From Acinetobacter haemolyticus CIP 64.3 = MTCC 9819 (GTDB taxonomy: Bacteria; Pseudomonadota; Gammaproteobacteria; Pseudomonadales; Moraxellaceae): a stretch of 64,000 bases of DNA. Below the pieces are notes generated by a model that made no database searches, was not told the origin of the DNA, and saw only the letters and a program-made list of their open reading frames with translations. Each line of letters begins with the position of its first letter. The stretch's first letter is position 1. The stretch spans positions 54,637 to 118,636 of the forward strand of contig NZ_KB849801.1 in the NCBI RefSeq assembly GCF_000369065.1, written 5' to 3'. The position numbers and the translations under genes are program-made. This document shows positions 27,902 to 36,504 of this stretch, in pieces.

Positions 27902-30325
27902 ATGTCAGAGTCTACCAATAGCCATACCATATTAAAGATATGGTGTTTTATTTTAGGTCTCGCCTTATTGCTTACAGGGCTATTTTTCACCATTGGTGGT
28001 GGAAAGCTGATTGCTCTCGGCGGTTCATGGTATTTCATGATTGCAGGTCTATTCACCCTAGCATCTGCGATTTTTATTTTTAAGAAAAAAGCCCTCGGTG
28101 TTTGGTTATTTAGTCTTGTTTTTGTCGGCACGATTATTTGGTCATTAATTGATGCAGGTTGGGAGTTTTGGCCGTTATTTTCACGTCTAATGTTCCCAGC
28201 AGGTTTGTTTGCAGCTCTCATGCTGACTTTACCTGCGATACGTCGTTATCAGTTTCAACCGACATCAGCTACGCCAGCTTATGCAGTGGGTGGTTTGACT
28301 GTATTGGGTATGATCTTTGGTTTTTATCAAATGTTTCAGCCGCATCCAACGGTTACTGCATCTGGACAGCAATTACCGTTGGTGCCTGTTCAAACAGATA
28401 TGAAGCAAACCAATTGGCAACATTATGGTCAAGATCAAGGTGGTAGCCGTTTCGCAGCTTTAGATCAAATTACCCGTGACAATGTCCATCAGTTAAAAGA
28501 AGCATGGCGCTTTCGTACAGGTGATTTTACAACGGGTTCGGGCAATGGTGCAGAAGATCAAATGACACCATTGCAAGTTGGAAATAAAGTCTTTTTATGT
28601 ACACCACATAACAATATTTTTGCTTTAGAAGCAGATTCTGGTAAACAAATCTGGAAGGCAGAGGTTAACTCTAAAGCTGATGCTTGGGAGCGTTGTCGTG
28701 GAGTTGCTTATTTTGATACAACCCAGCCATTACAACAGCCAACTCTAGCAGGGGCCACACCAGTAAAAGCAGTTGCAAATAATACCGCATGTTTACGTCG
28801 AGTTTATACCAACACACCAGATGGGCGTTTAATCGCTGTCAATGCGGATACGGGAGAGCGTTGTAAAGATTTTGGTGTGAATGGAACGGTTGATTTGCAC
28901 AAAGGTCTAGGTGAGGGCACCAAAGCACCGCGTTTCCAAGTCACTTCAGCTCCAACAGTGGCAGGATCAGTCTTAGTTATAGGTAGTCGTATTGCTGATA
29001 ACTTTGCAGCAGACATGCCGGGTGGGGTAATCCGTGCATACGATGTCATTACAGGTGAATTGCGTTGGGTATTTGATCCACGTAATCCTGATCCAAATTA
29101 TATGCTCAAAGAAGGCGAAATATATAAGCGGAGTTCTGCTAACGCATGGGCTGCATTATCTTATGATCCTGAGATGAATACCGTATTTTTGCCAATGGGT
29201 AGCTCATCTGTTGATGTCTGGGGCGGGAATCGTCAACCACTCGATCATAAATACAACTCATCTGTATTGGCTTTAGATGCAACCACGGGTAAAGAAAAAT
29301 GGGTTTATCAAACCGTACATAATGATTTATGGGATTTTGATTTACCGATGCAACCGAGTCTTGTTGACTTCCCTATGAAGGACGGAACCAATCAGCCTGC
29401 GGTGGTGATTGGAACAAAATCAGGTCAGTTCTTTGTTCTTGATCGATTAACAGGAAAACCTTTAACAAAAGTGATTGAGCAACCTGTTAAACCCGCCAAT
29501 ATTCCTGATGAACAATATAGTGCAACGCAACCGCGCTCAGTAGAGATGCCACAAATCGGCAATCAAACTTTGACTGAGTCAGATATGTGGGGTGCAACGC
29601 CATTTGATCAATTGATGTGTCGTATTAGCTTTAAATCTATGCGTTACGAAGGTTTATATACAGCACCAGGAACAGATATTTCACTTAGCTTCCCAGGTTC
29701 TTTAGGTGGGATGAATTGGGGAAGTATCGCGTTTGATCCAAGTCATCAATACATGTTTGTGAATGATATGCGTCTGGGTTTATGGATTCAGTTGATTAAA
29801 CAAACACCTGAAGATTTGGCACTTGAAGCAAGTGGTGGAGAGAAAGTCAACACTGGAATGGGCGCCGTTCCAATGAAAGGGACACCTTATAAAGTAAATA
29901 AAGATCGTTTCTGGTCTAAATTCAATATCCCATGCCAAAAACCACCGTACGGTACAATGACAGCCATTGATATGCGGACACGTCAAATTGCTTGGCAAGT
30001 ACCCATGGGAACAGTCGAAGATACAGGACCTATGGGCATCAAAATGGGGCTTAAAGCACCAATTGGAATGCCAACGATTGGGGGGCCAATGGCAACCCAA
30101 GGTGGTTTAGTATTCTTTGCTGCGACTCAAGACTATTATTTACGTGCGCTTGATTCATCAACAGGGAAAGAGTTATGGAAATCTCGTTTACCAGTCGGTA
30201 GCCAAGGTACGCCGATTAGTTATGTTTCACCTAAAAATGGTAAACAGTATGTGATGATCACAGCAGGCGGTGCACGACAATCTCCTGATCATGGTGATTA
30301 TGTGATTGCATATAGCCTAGATTAA
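27902..30325 (+). CDS. quiA: PQQ-dependent quinate/shikimate dehydrogenase
   Basis: A protein of 807 residues. The first 150 residues hold four or five membrane helices as in membrane-bound glucose dehydrogenase. The rest is an eight-bladed quinoprotein propeller facing the periplasm (NWQHYGQDQGGSRFAALDQI, RPLDGRLIAVNADTGERC-like blades, WVYQTVHNDLWDFDLPMQPSL, GLVFFAATQDYYLRALDSSTGKELW). It oxidises quinate to 3-dehydroquinate and shikimate to 3-dehydroshikimate, passing electrons to ubiquinone. It is the last qui gene; a strong terminator follows. Confidence 0.93.
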   Translation: MSESTNSHTILKIWCFILGLALLLTGLFFTIGGGKLIALGGSWYFMIAGLFTLASAIFIFKKKALGVWLFSLVFVGTIIWSLIDAGWEFWPLFSRLMFPAGLFAALMLTLPAIRRYQFQPTSATPAYAVGGLTVLGMIFGFYQMFQPHPTVTASGQQLPLVPVQTDMKQTNWQHYGQDQGGSRFAALDQITRDNVHQLKEAWRFRTGDFTTGSGNGAEDQMTPLQVGNKVFLCTPHNNIFALEADSGKQIWKAEVNSKADAWERCRGVAYFDTTQPLQQPTLAGATPVKAVANNTACLRRVYTNTPDGRLIAVNADTGERCKDFGVNGTVDLHKGLGEGTKAPRFQVTSAPTVAGSVLVIGSRIADNFAADMPGGVIRAYDVITGELRWVFDPRNPDPNYMLKEGEIYKRSSANAWAALSYDPEMNTVFLPMGSSSVDVWGGNRQPLDHKYNSSVLALDATTGKEKWVYQTVHNDLWDFDLPMQPSLVDFPMKDGTNQPAVVIGTKSGQFFVLDRLTGKPLTKVIEQPVKPANIPDEQYSATQPRSVEMPQIGNQTLTESDMWGATPFDQLMCRISFKSMRYEGLYTAPGTDISLSFPGSLGGMNWGSIAFDPSHQYMFVNDMRLGLWIQLIKQTPEDLALEASGGEKVNTGMGAVPMKGTPYKVNKDRFWSKFNIPCQKPPYGTMTAIDMRTRQIAWQVPMGTVEDTGPMGIKMGLKAPIGMPTIGGPMATQGGLVFFAATQDYYLRALDSSTGKELWKSRLPVGSQGTPISYVSPKNGKQYVMITAGGARQSPDHGDYVIAYSLD

Positions 30326-30341
30326 GTTCAATTCAATCTTT

Positions 30342-30377
30342 AAAAAGCTGCAATAGGTTAACTGTTGCAGCTTTTTT
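30342..30377 (+). terminator. Terminator after quiA
   Basis: Stem AAAAAGCTGCAA (30342-30353) and TTGCAGCTTTTTT (30364-30377) with a 10-base loop and a T run. It is a clear rho-independent terminator closing the pca-qui operon. Confidence 0.9.
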
Positions 30378-30440
30378 TATTTTACGATTCAAACATTATA
30401 TTCTTAAATTGGCACATTCATTGCTTAATATAAATAGATC

Positions 30441-30451
30441 TGGTCTGACCA
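30441..30451. promoter_or_regulatory. GntR operator before uraD
   Basis: The palindrome TGGTCTGACCA, inside CTGGTCTGACCAG, lies 30 bases before the uraD start. It fits the FadR-subfamily pattern TnGTnnnACnA. Related sites occur before hpxO (37746) and between gntR and alc (38653). Confidence 0.75.
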
Positions 30452-30480
30452 GTCTGACATTGGTGCAAGTTGGAGCAAAC

Positions 30481-30981
30481 ATGGATTTGGAACAATTCAA
30501 TTCATTAAATAATGAGCAGGTATTTGAAGCATTAAAATCATGCGTTCATATTCAATCATGGATTCAGAGCATTATTCAGCAACGGCCTTTTGGTTCAGTT
30601 GATGAGTTATATCAAACGGCTGCTTTACAGGCTCAAACATGGCAATGGTCAGAAATATCAGAAGCGCTTGCACAACATCCACGAATTGGTGAAAAAAAAG
30701 CTGCCATGACTTTATCGGAAAGAGAGCAGCAGTTTTCACAAAAAGAACAGGCTCAGCTTGGTGCAGATCAAGAGATTCAACAAGCACTGTATCAGGGCAA
30801 TTTAGCTTATGAACACAAATTTGGTCATATTTTTTTAATCCGTGCTGCAGGGCGTTCAGGAGCTGAAATGCTCGCAGAACTTAATCGACGTTTAGAAAAC
30901 TCAGTTGAGTTGGAGCAGTTCGAAGTCAAACAACAACTCAGTGAAATCACGTTAATTCGTTTAAAGCAGGAGATTCAATAA
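30481..30981 (+). CDS. uraD: OHCU decarboxylase
   Basis: A protein of 166 residues from ATG 30481, preceded by TTGGAGC; an upstream in-frame ATG would place the operator inside the gene. The family signature AQHPRIGEK holds the catalytic His66, followed by QALYQGNLAYEHKFGHIFLIRAAGRSG.EML. It converts 2-oxo-4-hydroxy-4-carboxy-5-ureidoimidazoline to S-allantoin in urate breakdown. The stop overlaps the uraH start (TAATG). Confidence 0.92.
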   Translation: MDLEQFNSLNNEQVFEALKSCVHIQSWIQSIIQQRPFGSVDELYQTAALQAQTWQWSEISEALAQHPRIGEKKAAMTLSEREQQFSQKEQAQLGADQEIQQALYQGNLAYEHKFGHIFLIRAAGRSGAEMLAELNRRLENSVELEQFEVKQQLSEITLIRLKQEIQ

Positions 30982-31316
30982 TGGCGGGTATAAGTACACA
31001 CATCCTAAATGCTTCATTGGGTAAACCTGCTGCGGGGGTTTTCGTTGAATTATTTAAGCAAACTTCCCAAGGTGATGTATCGGTGGATAAACAATTAACC
31101 GATGCGGATGGTCGTATTAAAGCATTCGCTATTGATTCATTTACACCAGGTAATTATCAGCTCATTTTCAACATTGCCGATTACTTTCAATCTATGGAGG
31201 TTGAAAGCTTTTATCCGAGAGTATGTATCGATTTTAAGGTAAGCGAAATTCAACAACATTATCACGTGCCTTTATTGATCAGCCCATTTTCTTATTCCAC
31301 CTATCGCGGTAGTTAA
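30981..31316 (+). CDS. uraH: 5-hydroxyisourate hydrolase
   Basis: A protein of 111 residues of the transthyretin-related family. It has the N-terminal ISTHILNASLGKPAAG (His7) and the diagnostic C-terminal YRGS. It hydrolyses 5-hydroxyisourate to OHCU, the substrate of UraD just upstream. The two genes overlap by one base and are clearly co-transcribed. There is no signal peptide, so it acts in the cytoplasm. Confidence 0.93.
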   Translation: MAGISTHILNASLGKPAAGVFVELFKQTSQGDVSVDKQLTDADGRIKAFAIDSFTPGNYQLIFNIADYFQSMEVESFYPRVCIDFKVSEIQQHYHVPLLISPFSYSTYRGS

Positions 31317-31363
31317 TGACTCGCGATGTAGAAAGTATAAATTTTTATTGAGGAAAGGCCACC

Positions 31364-32740
31364 ATGCACAACGATAAAATGCACAGTGAACCTCGTGCAA
31401 CCGTTTCAGCGGAACATCAATATTTAGGAATGAATAAAAACATCATTTATGGACTGCAACATGTGCTGACGATGTATGGTGGAATTATTGCACCACCCAT
31501 CATTATTGGCGCTGCCGCAGGTTTAGAAGCCTCGGAAATAGGTTTGTTGGTTGCCGCTGCGCTCTTTGTCGGAGGCATTGCAACAATGTTACAAACCTTG
31601 GGCTTTAAGCATTTCGGTGCAAAACTGCCGATTGTTCAAGGAGTCTCTTTTGCAGGTGTTGCAACAATTTTGGCAATTGTCACCACAGGTGGAGGATTAG
31701 CTTCAGCATTTGGCGCAGTCATTGTTGCATCATTGATTGGTTTATTACTCGCACCATTCTTTTCAAAAATTATTCGTTTTTTCCCTCCAGTGGTGACTGG
31801 CTGTGTAATTACAATGATTGGTATTTCTTTACTGCCCGTTGCGATTCGTTGGATGATGGGTGGCAATCCAAAAGCCGAAAATTGGGGCGATCCAGCAAAT
31901 ATTGGTTTAGCTGCGATGACTTTAGCGATTGTCATTATTTTCAGTATGTTAAAAAGTCAGTTAATGCGTCGTCTGGCGATTTTAATGGCGATTGTATTAG
32001 GTACGATTATCGCTTCATTGGCTGGTTTTGCAGATTTTTCCAAAGTTGCTAGCGGTTCAGTGTTCGCTTTTCCTCACATCTTCCATTTCGGCATGCCAGT
32101 ATTTGAATTTACTGCCATTCTTTCTATGGTGATCGTAACTTTAGTCATTATGACTGAAACTACAGCAGACATTATTGCAATTGGTGAAATTGTTGGAAGC
32201 AAAGTTGATTCTAAACGAATTGGAGACGGTCTACGCGCTGATATGTTATCTAGTGCAGTTGCCCCAATTTTTGGTTCGTTTATGCAAACCGCATTTGCAC
32301 AAAATGTGGGGTTAGTTGCAATTACAGGGATTAAAAGCCGTTTTGTGGTGGCAACCGCTGGTGGGATTCTTGTGGTACTTGGACTATTACCAATCGTTGG
32401 GCGTTTAGTCGCTGCTATTCCAATGCCAGTATTAGGTGGGGCAGGTATTGTATTGTTTGGCACCGTGGCTGCAAGTGGCATCCGTACATTGGCAAAAGTA
32501 GATTATAACGATCATAAAAATCTGATTATTGTCGCAACCTCATTGGCAATCGGTATGATTCCAATTGCAAACCATGAATTTTATGCTCAATTTCCCAAAT
32601 GGGTAGGTACGTTATTACATTCTGGAATTAGCTCAGCATGTATCACTGCCATTTTGCTCAATATTTTATTTAATCATTTACCTTTCACCAAGAAGTCTGT
32701 GGAAACAACCACATTACCTGTTAATTCTGGCCACTCATAA
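31364..32740 (+). CDS. NCS2 urate/xanthine permease
   Basis: A protein of 458 residues with about 12 to 14 membrane helices of the nucleobase:cation symporter-2 family. Family segments are IIYGLQHVLTMYGGIIAPPIIIG at the N-terminus, PIVQGVSFAGVATI, and the long motif around TETTADIIAIGEIVG and QNVGLVAITGIKSR. It lies 47 bases after uraH with an AGGAAAGG site, in the purine operon. Urate or xanthine import is therefore likely, but which one cannot be told from sequence. Confidence 0.88.
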   Translation: MHNDKMHSEPRATVSAEHQYLGMNKNIIYGLQHVLTMYGGIIAPPIIIGAAAGLEASEIGLLVAAALFVGGIATMLQTLGFKHFGAKLPIVQGVSFAGVATILAIVTTGGGLASAFGAVIVASLIGLLLAPFFSKIIRFFPPVVTGCVITMIGISLLPVAIRWMMGGNPKAENWGDPANIGLAAMTLAIVIIFSMLKSQLMRRLAILMAIVLGTIIASLAGFADFSKVASGSVFAFPHIFHFGMPVFEFTAILSMVIVTLVIMTETTADIIAIGEIVGSKVDSKRIGDGLRADMLSSAVAPIFGSFMQTAFAQNVGLVAITGIKSRFVVATAGGILVVLGLLPIVGRLVAAIPMPVLGGAGIVLFGTVAASGIRTLAKVDYNDHKNLIIVATSLAIGMIPIANHEFYAQFPKWVGTLLHSGISSACITAILLNILFNHLPFTKKSVETTTLPVNSGHS

Positions 32741-32837
32741 TCGTATTGAGGTGGCTTGATTTTCCAAATCCACCATACGTTTTAAACATCAACCATTAAA
32801 AAATTACTTATTCATTTTCGAATAGGTCTAGGGGAGC

Positions 32838-32862
32838 TTTTGATTTGAAAAAATCAAAGGTT
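32838..32862. other. Hairpin in the leader of the porin gene
   Basis: Within the 184 bases between the permease and the porin, GCTTTTGATTT and AAATCAAAGG pair across a short loop. There is no T run in the right place, so it looks like a leader structure rather than a terminator. Confidence 0.4.
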
Positions 32863-32924
32863 GGGGCTTTGACAACTTAAAAATGAATTGAGTTGATTTT
32901 TAAATGAATCTTTAGGGGAACATT

Positions 32925-34220
32925 ATGAAGAATTTTACTTTGAAATCTGTAACTCTGCTCATCGCAATGGGGAGCATGAATCAGGTTTGGGCAGCAGATA
33001 CGAGCTTAAATGGGCTGTTTAATTTAGGGCAGGACTGTAAAGTGCAAGATAATTCAGTTAAATCCATACAGGAAATGCTGACTTGTGGAGCGATACATGG
33101 TGCAGTTAAAACAGCTTATTATTCTTTGAATAATGGTTATTTTGTCAATAATCTTAATCAAGATACAGTTGCTATTGGAGGTTATATTAAATATGAAACA
33201 GCGCCATTTTACGGCGTACAAGCAGCCATTGGCTATGATCTGCAACGTCGTTTAGATGAAAAAAATAAAAATGATGAAGTATTTGAGTTAAAAGAAGATC
33301 GTGATGGTTTAGCAGAAGCCTATGTGACTTGGAAAAATGATTTCGCACGAGTGACAATCGGTAATCAGCGTCTTAATTTACCATTTATGGGGGATTATGC
33401 AGATCGGCGTATTTTAATGGCTTTGTATCAAGCTGCGGATCTCCAAGTGGGAAATAACACTGACTTTATACGCTTAACCAAAGTCAATAAATTTAAAAGT
33501 TATGCTGATGATGAATTTAGCAAAACCACACGTCAAAATCCTAATACTCAATCAGATGGTGTGTGGTCAGTTGGTGCTGGTAAGAGTTTTGATATCGCCG
33601 AAGATAAGAAGCTTAAAGCCCAATTTTGGTATCAAGACTATGATGATTACACGCGTTTGATTTATACCCAAGCAGATTTGTCTTTGCCAAAATTGAATTA
33701 TTCGCCAGAGTTTTCTATGCAATATATTTCGGGTAAAGATCAAGGTAAAGCTTTAGCTGGAGAGGTAGATAGCCAAATTTTTGGGGTTCAGGCGGCGTTT
33801 AAAGTTTTGCCAAAAGCAACTTTGAAAGTGGCCTATAACTATATCAAACCAGATAGCGAAAGTTATCTAAATGGTGCTTTATTAACGCCATACGCTACTA
33901 AAACTTCTTCAGGTGAAATTTTCGCACAACCATTTTTTACCAGTACTCAGGATCTAGGTGCAGGGAATGCTTTTATGACGTCCTTGGAAGGAAAGCTCAC
34001 AGATCAAGTGATTGCGGGTGCTCGATATTCTTTTATGGATTTGAAAGAGGCCGATCATGTTGCGAGTCGTAATCAGTCTGAGTATATGGTTTTTGGAATT
34101 TATAATTTTACAGGCGCTTTAAAAGGATTTAGTGTGAGTAACTTCTTTGGTATCCAAACTTCACCACGTTATGAAAAAGACTTTTTACAAAATCGATTTA
34201 CATTGAGCTATAAGTTTTAA
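32925..34220 (+). CDS. OprD-family outer-membrane porin
   Basis: A protein of 431 residues with a signal peptide (MKNFTLKSVTLLIAMGSMNQVWA). Alternating beta strands follow, typical of the OprD/OccD-OccK family (GYIKYETAPFYGVQAAIGYDL, DGLAEAYVTWKNDFARVTIGNQRL, PFMGDYADRRI), with a terminal Phe (FTLSYKF). Its position at the end of the uraD-uraH-permease run suggests passage of a purine derivative across the outer membrane; the substrate is inferred. An AGGGGAAC precedes the start. An IS element is inserted 72 bases after the stop. Confidence 0.85.
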   Translation: MKNFTLKSVTLLIAMGSMNQVWAADTSLNGLFNLGQDCKVQDNSVKSIQEMLTCGAIHGAVKTAYYSLNNGYFVNNLNQDTVAIGGYIKYETAPFYGVQAAIGYDLQRRLDEKNKNDEVFELKEDRDGLAEAYVTWKNDFARVTIGNQRLNLPFMGDYADRRILMALYQAADLQVGNNTDFIRLTKVNKFKSYADDEFSKTTRQNPNTQSDGVWSVGAGKSFDIAEDKKLKAQFWYQDYDDYTRLIYTQADLSLPKLNYSPEFSMQYISGKDQGKALAGEVDSQIFGVQAAFKVLPKATLKVAYNYIKPDSESYLNGALLTPYATKTSSGEIFAQPFFTSTQDLGAGNAFMTSLEGKLTDQVIAGARYSFMDLKEADHVASRNQSEYMVFGIYNFTGALKGFSVSNFFGIQTSPRYEKDFLQNRFTLSYKF

Positions 34221-34326
34221 AGTCTGCTTATCCCAATTGCCTATTTCAGCTTTGTGAAACCTGTTTTTTAATATGCTTTCCGTACTTAAAACTGATGTGT
34301 GCTTAAAAAACAGGAGGGTTTAACTT

Positions 34327-34358
34327 GGTAAACTATACATACTCATTAGGAGTTTACC
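34327..34358 (+). promoter_or_regulatory. Hairpin over the orfA start of element B
   Basis: Arms GGTAAACT (34327-34334) and AGTTTACC (34351-34358) pair across 16 bases and end one base before the ATG at 34359. The AGGAG ribosome site partly lies in the stem. Many IS elements use such structures to stop translation of transposase from outside transcripts. Confidence 0.6.
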
Positions 34359-34658
34359 ATGAGCAAGAAACAGAAGACTTACACCGCAGAATTTAAAGCT
34401 GAAGCCATAAAAGCCATTGAAGAGAACCAAGGTAATGTATCGGAATCCGCTAGACAACTTGGCATTTCAATGCAAACCCTTTCGAACTGGAATAACAAAG
34501 CAAAGGCTGGAACTTTAGCAGGCACAAAACAGTATTCGCCCGATCTAAACGCCTTACTCGAAGAAAATAAGAAGCTTAAACAACAGCTCAAAACAGCTGA
34601 AATGGAACGTGAATTTTTAAAAAAGGCAGCAGCGTACTTTGCCAAAGAAAGTCAGTGA
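34359..34658 (+). CDS. IS element B transposase OrfA
   Basis: A protein of 99 residues: a helix-turn-helix (YTAEFKAEAIKAIEENQGNVSESARQLGISMQTLSNWN) followed by a coiled coil (LLEENKKLKQQLKTAEMEREFLKKAAAYFA). It contains the classic slippery heptamer A-AAA-AAG at 34619-34625, in frame, consistent with -1 frameshifting into orfB. Confidence 0.9.
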   Translation: MSKKQKTYTAEFKAEAIKAIEENQGNVSESARQLGISMQTLSNWNNKAKAGTLAGTKQYSPDLNALLEENKKLKQQLKTAEMEREFLKKAAAYFAKESQ

Positions 34659-35524
34659 GGTACGCCTATATGAAATCGCAAAGCCACTTATTTCCGATTA
34701 TTTTAATGGCTCGATTACTTCGTGTATCCGTTTCTCGCTTTTATGATTGGCTAAAGCGAGGCATGAGTAAAAGATCAATTCAGCGAAATCAGCAGACAAT
34801 TTTGGTCAAAATAGCCCATGAAGAAACCAAACAAAGCTATGGCTATGTTCGATTAACCAAGCATTTACAAGCGCAAAGTATCAAAATAAGTATGTATGCT
34901 GTGCGCCAAATAAAAAAATCAAATCAGTTGTATTGTAAGCGCCATAAGCGTTTCAAAAGAACCACGGACAGTGATCACAACCGTTCTATTTATGACAATT
35001 TACTCAAGCAACAGTTTTCAATGACGAAGCCTAATCTTGCGTGGTCGAGTGACATTACCTACATTTGGACGGCTGAGGGCTGGTTGTACTTGGCAGCTGT
35101 CAAAGATCTTTACACGAAACAGGTTGTTGGCTATAGCTTAAATGAGCGCATGACAGCCAAGCTTGTTTGTGATGCATTGAATATGGCTATTCGCAATCAG
35201 AAACCTGCTAAAGATCTCATTGTACATTCAGACAGAGGCAGCCAATATTGCAGTAATGAATATCGAAACTTACTTGAGAAATTTGATTTTCAGGGTTCAA
35301 TGAGCAAAAAAGGCGACTGCTTCGATAATGCACCGATAGAGAGTTTCTGGGGCATACTCAAAAATGAACTAGTCCATCATCGCAACTACAAAACAAGGGA
35401 AGAAGCCAAAGCGGATATTACAAAATATATAGAGTTATTTTATAATCAGCGAAGAATTCAAAAAGGCTTGGATTTTAAGACACCAAATCAAATGGCAGAA
35501 GACTTTTATCGGTTAGCTGCCTAG
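34655..35524 (+). CDS. IS element B transposase OrfB
   Basis: A protein of 289 residues (GTG or the downstream ATG start, or made only as the OrfAB fusion). It has HTH_21-like SYGYVRLTKHLQ and an rve core with DDE positions in WSSDITYIWT, VHSDRGSQYCS and DCFDNAPIESFWGILKNE. It is intact and in the -1 frame to OrfA. Confidence 0.9.
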   Translation: MRYAYMKSQSHLFPIILMARLLRVSVSRFYDWLKRGMSKRSIQRNQQTILVKIAHEETKQSYGYVRLTKHLQAQSIKISMYAVRQIKKSNQLYCKRHKRFKRTTDSDHNRSIYDNLLKQQFSMTKPNLAWSSDITYIWTAEGWLYLAAVKDLYTKQVVGYSLNERMTAKLVCDALNMAIRNQKPAKDLIVHSDRGSQYCSNEYRNLLEKFDFQGSMSKKGDCFDNAPIESFWGILKNELVHHRNYKTREEAKADITKYIELFYNQRRIQKGLDFKTPNQMAEDFYRLAA

Positions 35525-35646
35525 AATCTCCCAAGTGAAAGTCTCCTGCTAATTCAGCACACATCAAACAGCCAAGCGGGATCACCATATGTTTGATGAA
35601 ACCTTCAATCCTGCTGAATTAGAAAGTTTTGGTTTTCGATAGCTTA

Positions 35647-35663
35647 ACTTCGTATAAGGTGTA
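35647..35663. other. dif-like XerC arm and spacer
   Basis: ACTTCGTATAA-GGTGTA corresponds to the XerC-binding arm and six-base spacer of the dif-like (pdif) sites known from Acinetobacter plasmids. The XerD arm expected next (TTATGTTAAAT) is replaced by CTAGCCCAAAT, the start of a palindrome, with 6 of 11 matches. So this is at best a half site or a hybrid left by Xer recombination. It lies next to a toxin-antitoxin pair, as pdif modules often do. Confidence 0.5.
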
Positions 35664-35730
35664 CTAGCCCAAATTTGACCTGATAGGCACATGAAAAAAT
35701 GGATAACTGTCAGATCGGGTTTGGGCTAGT
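35663..35730. repeat. 68-bp imperfect palindrome, possible terminator or MITE
   Basis: The outer arms ACTAGCCCAAA and TTTGGGCTAGT are perfectly complementary. Pairing continues inwards with a few mismatches (GACCTGATAG against CTGTCAGATC). The higA stop codon is 7 bases away, so it could terminate higBA on the minus strand. The length and terminal symmetry also resemble a miniature inverted-repeat element. Confidence 0.65.
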
Positions 35731-35736
35731 AACAAT

Positions 35737-36009
35737 TTAAATCAGGCTCGGATGTGCATCTAGAATGCGAATCAGGGTTGCTGCTGGCCCTGTTGGATAG
35801 CGTCTGCCTTGTTCCCAGTTCTGAAGTGTACGAGGGCTAATATGCAAACGTGCAGCAAATTCTGTTTGGCTCAAGCCTGTTTTCTCACGAACTTCTTTAA
35901 TATCAGGAAGAGTCAGCTCGGTCACTCGACTTGCTTTAACTTCATTACGTTTAATAGCTCCTGCTTCTTTGATCGAAGCAACGAGGTCATCAAATAAGTT
36001 ATTATCCAT
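35737..36009 (-). CDS. higA: HigA-type antitoxin (XRE family)
   Basis: A protein of 90 residues with a helix-turn-helix in the C-terminal half (TGLSQTEFAARLHISPRTLQNWEQGRRYPTGPA). The N-terminal part would bind the toxin. It lies after the toxin gene and overlaps it by 8 bases, the order typical of higBA modules, where the toxin comes first. It would neutralise the toxin and repress the pair. The symbol is assigned by family resemblance. Confidence 0.82.
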   Translation of the reverse strand: MDNNLFDDLVASIKEAGAIKRNEVKASRVTELTLPDIKEVREKTGLSQTEFAARLHISPRTLQNWEQGRRYPTGPAATLIRILDAHPSLI

Positions 36010-36322
36010 GAAATTGCTCCTTCACAAGTTGACATAGGATAGCGGTCTCTTTATCAGTTAGGTTTTCTTTAACAGATTTAGGGTAAGCCAATAGCATAAA
36101 TATTTGATCATCTTTAGTGATCCAGTAATAAATTACTCGAATGCCACCACTTTTTCCTTTACTGCCTTGGGTACAACGTACTTTACGAATTCCACCACCA
36201 TTTTTAATGAGATCTCCCTTATCTGGCTGAACCAAAAGTTCTTGTTGGAGTTCTCTATATTCATCATCAGAGATAAGCTCTTTGATTTGTTTGGTAAAAA
36301 TACTGGTTTCAATAAATAGCAT
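36002..36322 (-). CDS. higB: HigB/RelE-type toxin
   Basis: A protein of 106 residues of the RelE/HigB superfamily: FIETSIFTKQIKELISDDEYRELQQELL, GGIRKVRCTQGSKGKSGGIRVIYYWI and FMLLAYPKSVKENLT are the family blocks. The middle Arg/Lys cluster would form the mRNA-cleaving site. The proteins are ribosome-dependent RNases. The antitoxin gene follows with an 8-base overlap. The pair sits between IS element B and hpxO inside the purine island, so it is probably an insertion. Confidence 0.85.
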   Translation of the reverse strand: MLFIETSIFTKQIKELISDDEYRELQQELLVQPDKGDLIKNGGGIRKVRCTQGSKGKSGGIRVIYYWITKDDQIFMLLAYPKSVKENLTDKETAILCQLVKEQFHG

Positions 36323-36461
36323 GGCGTAGGTACGTCAATGGCGTATTTTTTATTGTAGTGAATATCGTGAAAAAAAGCTAGTTACTAAGTTGGTAATGAT
36401 CAATAGCTAAAGATTCTCATAAGCTATTTTATAAGGATTTGCCTGATTAAATTATTTAGAT

Positions 36462-36487
36462 AAAAAAAGCCCCCATTGAAGGGGGGA
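36462..36487 (-). terminator. Terminator after hpxO
   Basis: On the minus strand the sequence reads CCCCC-ttcaat-GGGGG-CTTTTTTT, a compact GC-rich hairpin with a T run, 18 bases after the hpxO stop. Confidence 0.88.
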
Positions 36488-36504
36488 GTTAAAACTTTAT
36501 GTTA

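Larger units (their letters stand above)
34293..35566 (+). mobile_element. IS3-family element B
   Basis: A complete element of 1274 bp. The imperfect inverted repeats begin TGATGTGTGCTTAA and end (reverse complement) TGATGTGTGCTGAA, with CAGGAG further in. A 3-base target duplication AAC lies at 34290-34292 and 35567-35569. The ends and proteins are unlike those of element A, so it is a different IS3-group member. It lies between the porin gene and the higBA pair and disrupts no obvious gene. Confidence 0.93.

Noticed and set aside
30409-30480. Upstream start for uraD
   Set aside because: It would place the GntR-type operator inside the coding region and adds residues not seen in the family; ATG 30481 has a GGAG site.
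35641-35660. loxP-like TAACTTCGTATA
   Set aside because: Only one arm resembles loxP and there is no inverted partner; the XerC arm plus GGTGTA spacer of Acinetobacter dif-like sites explains more of the sequence.
36420-36455. Second dif-like site beyond the toxin gene
   Set aside because: TATTTTATAAGGATTT matches only about 7 of 11 XerC-arm positions and the other arm is weak, so it was not listed as a feature.
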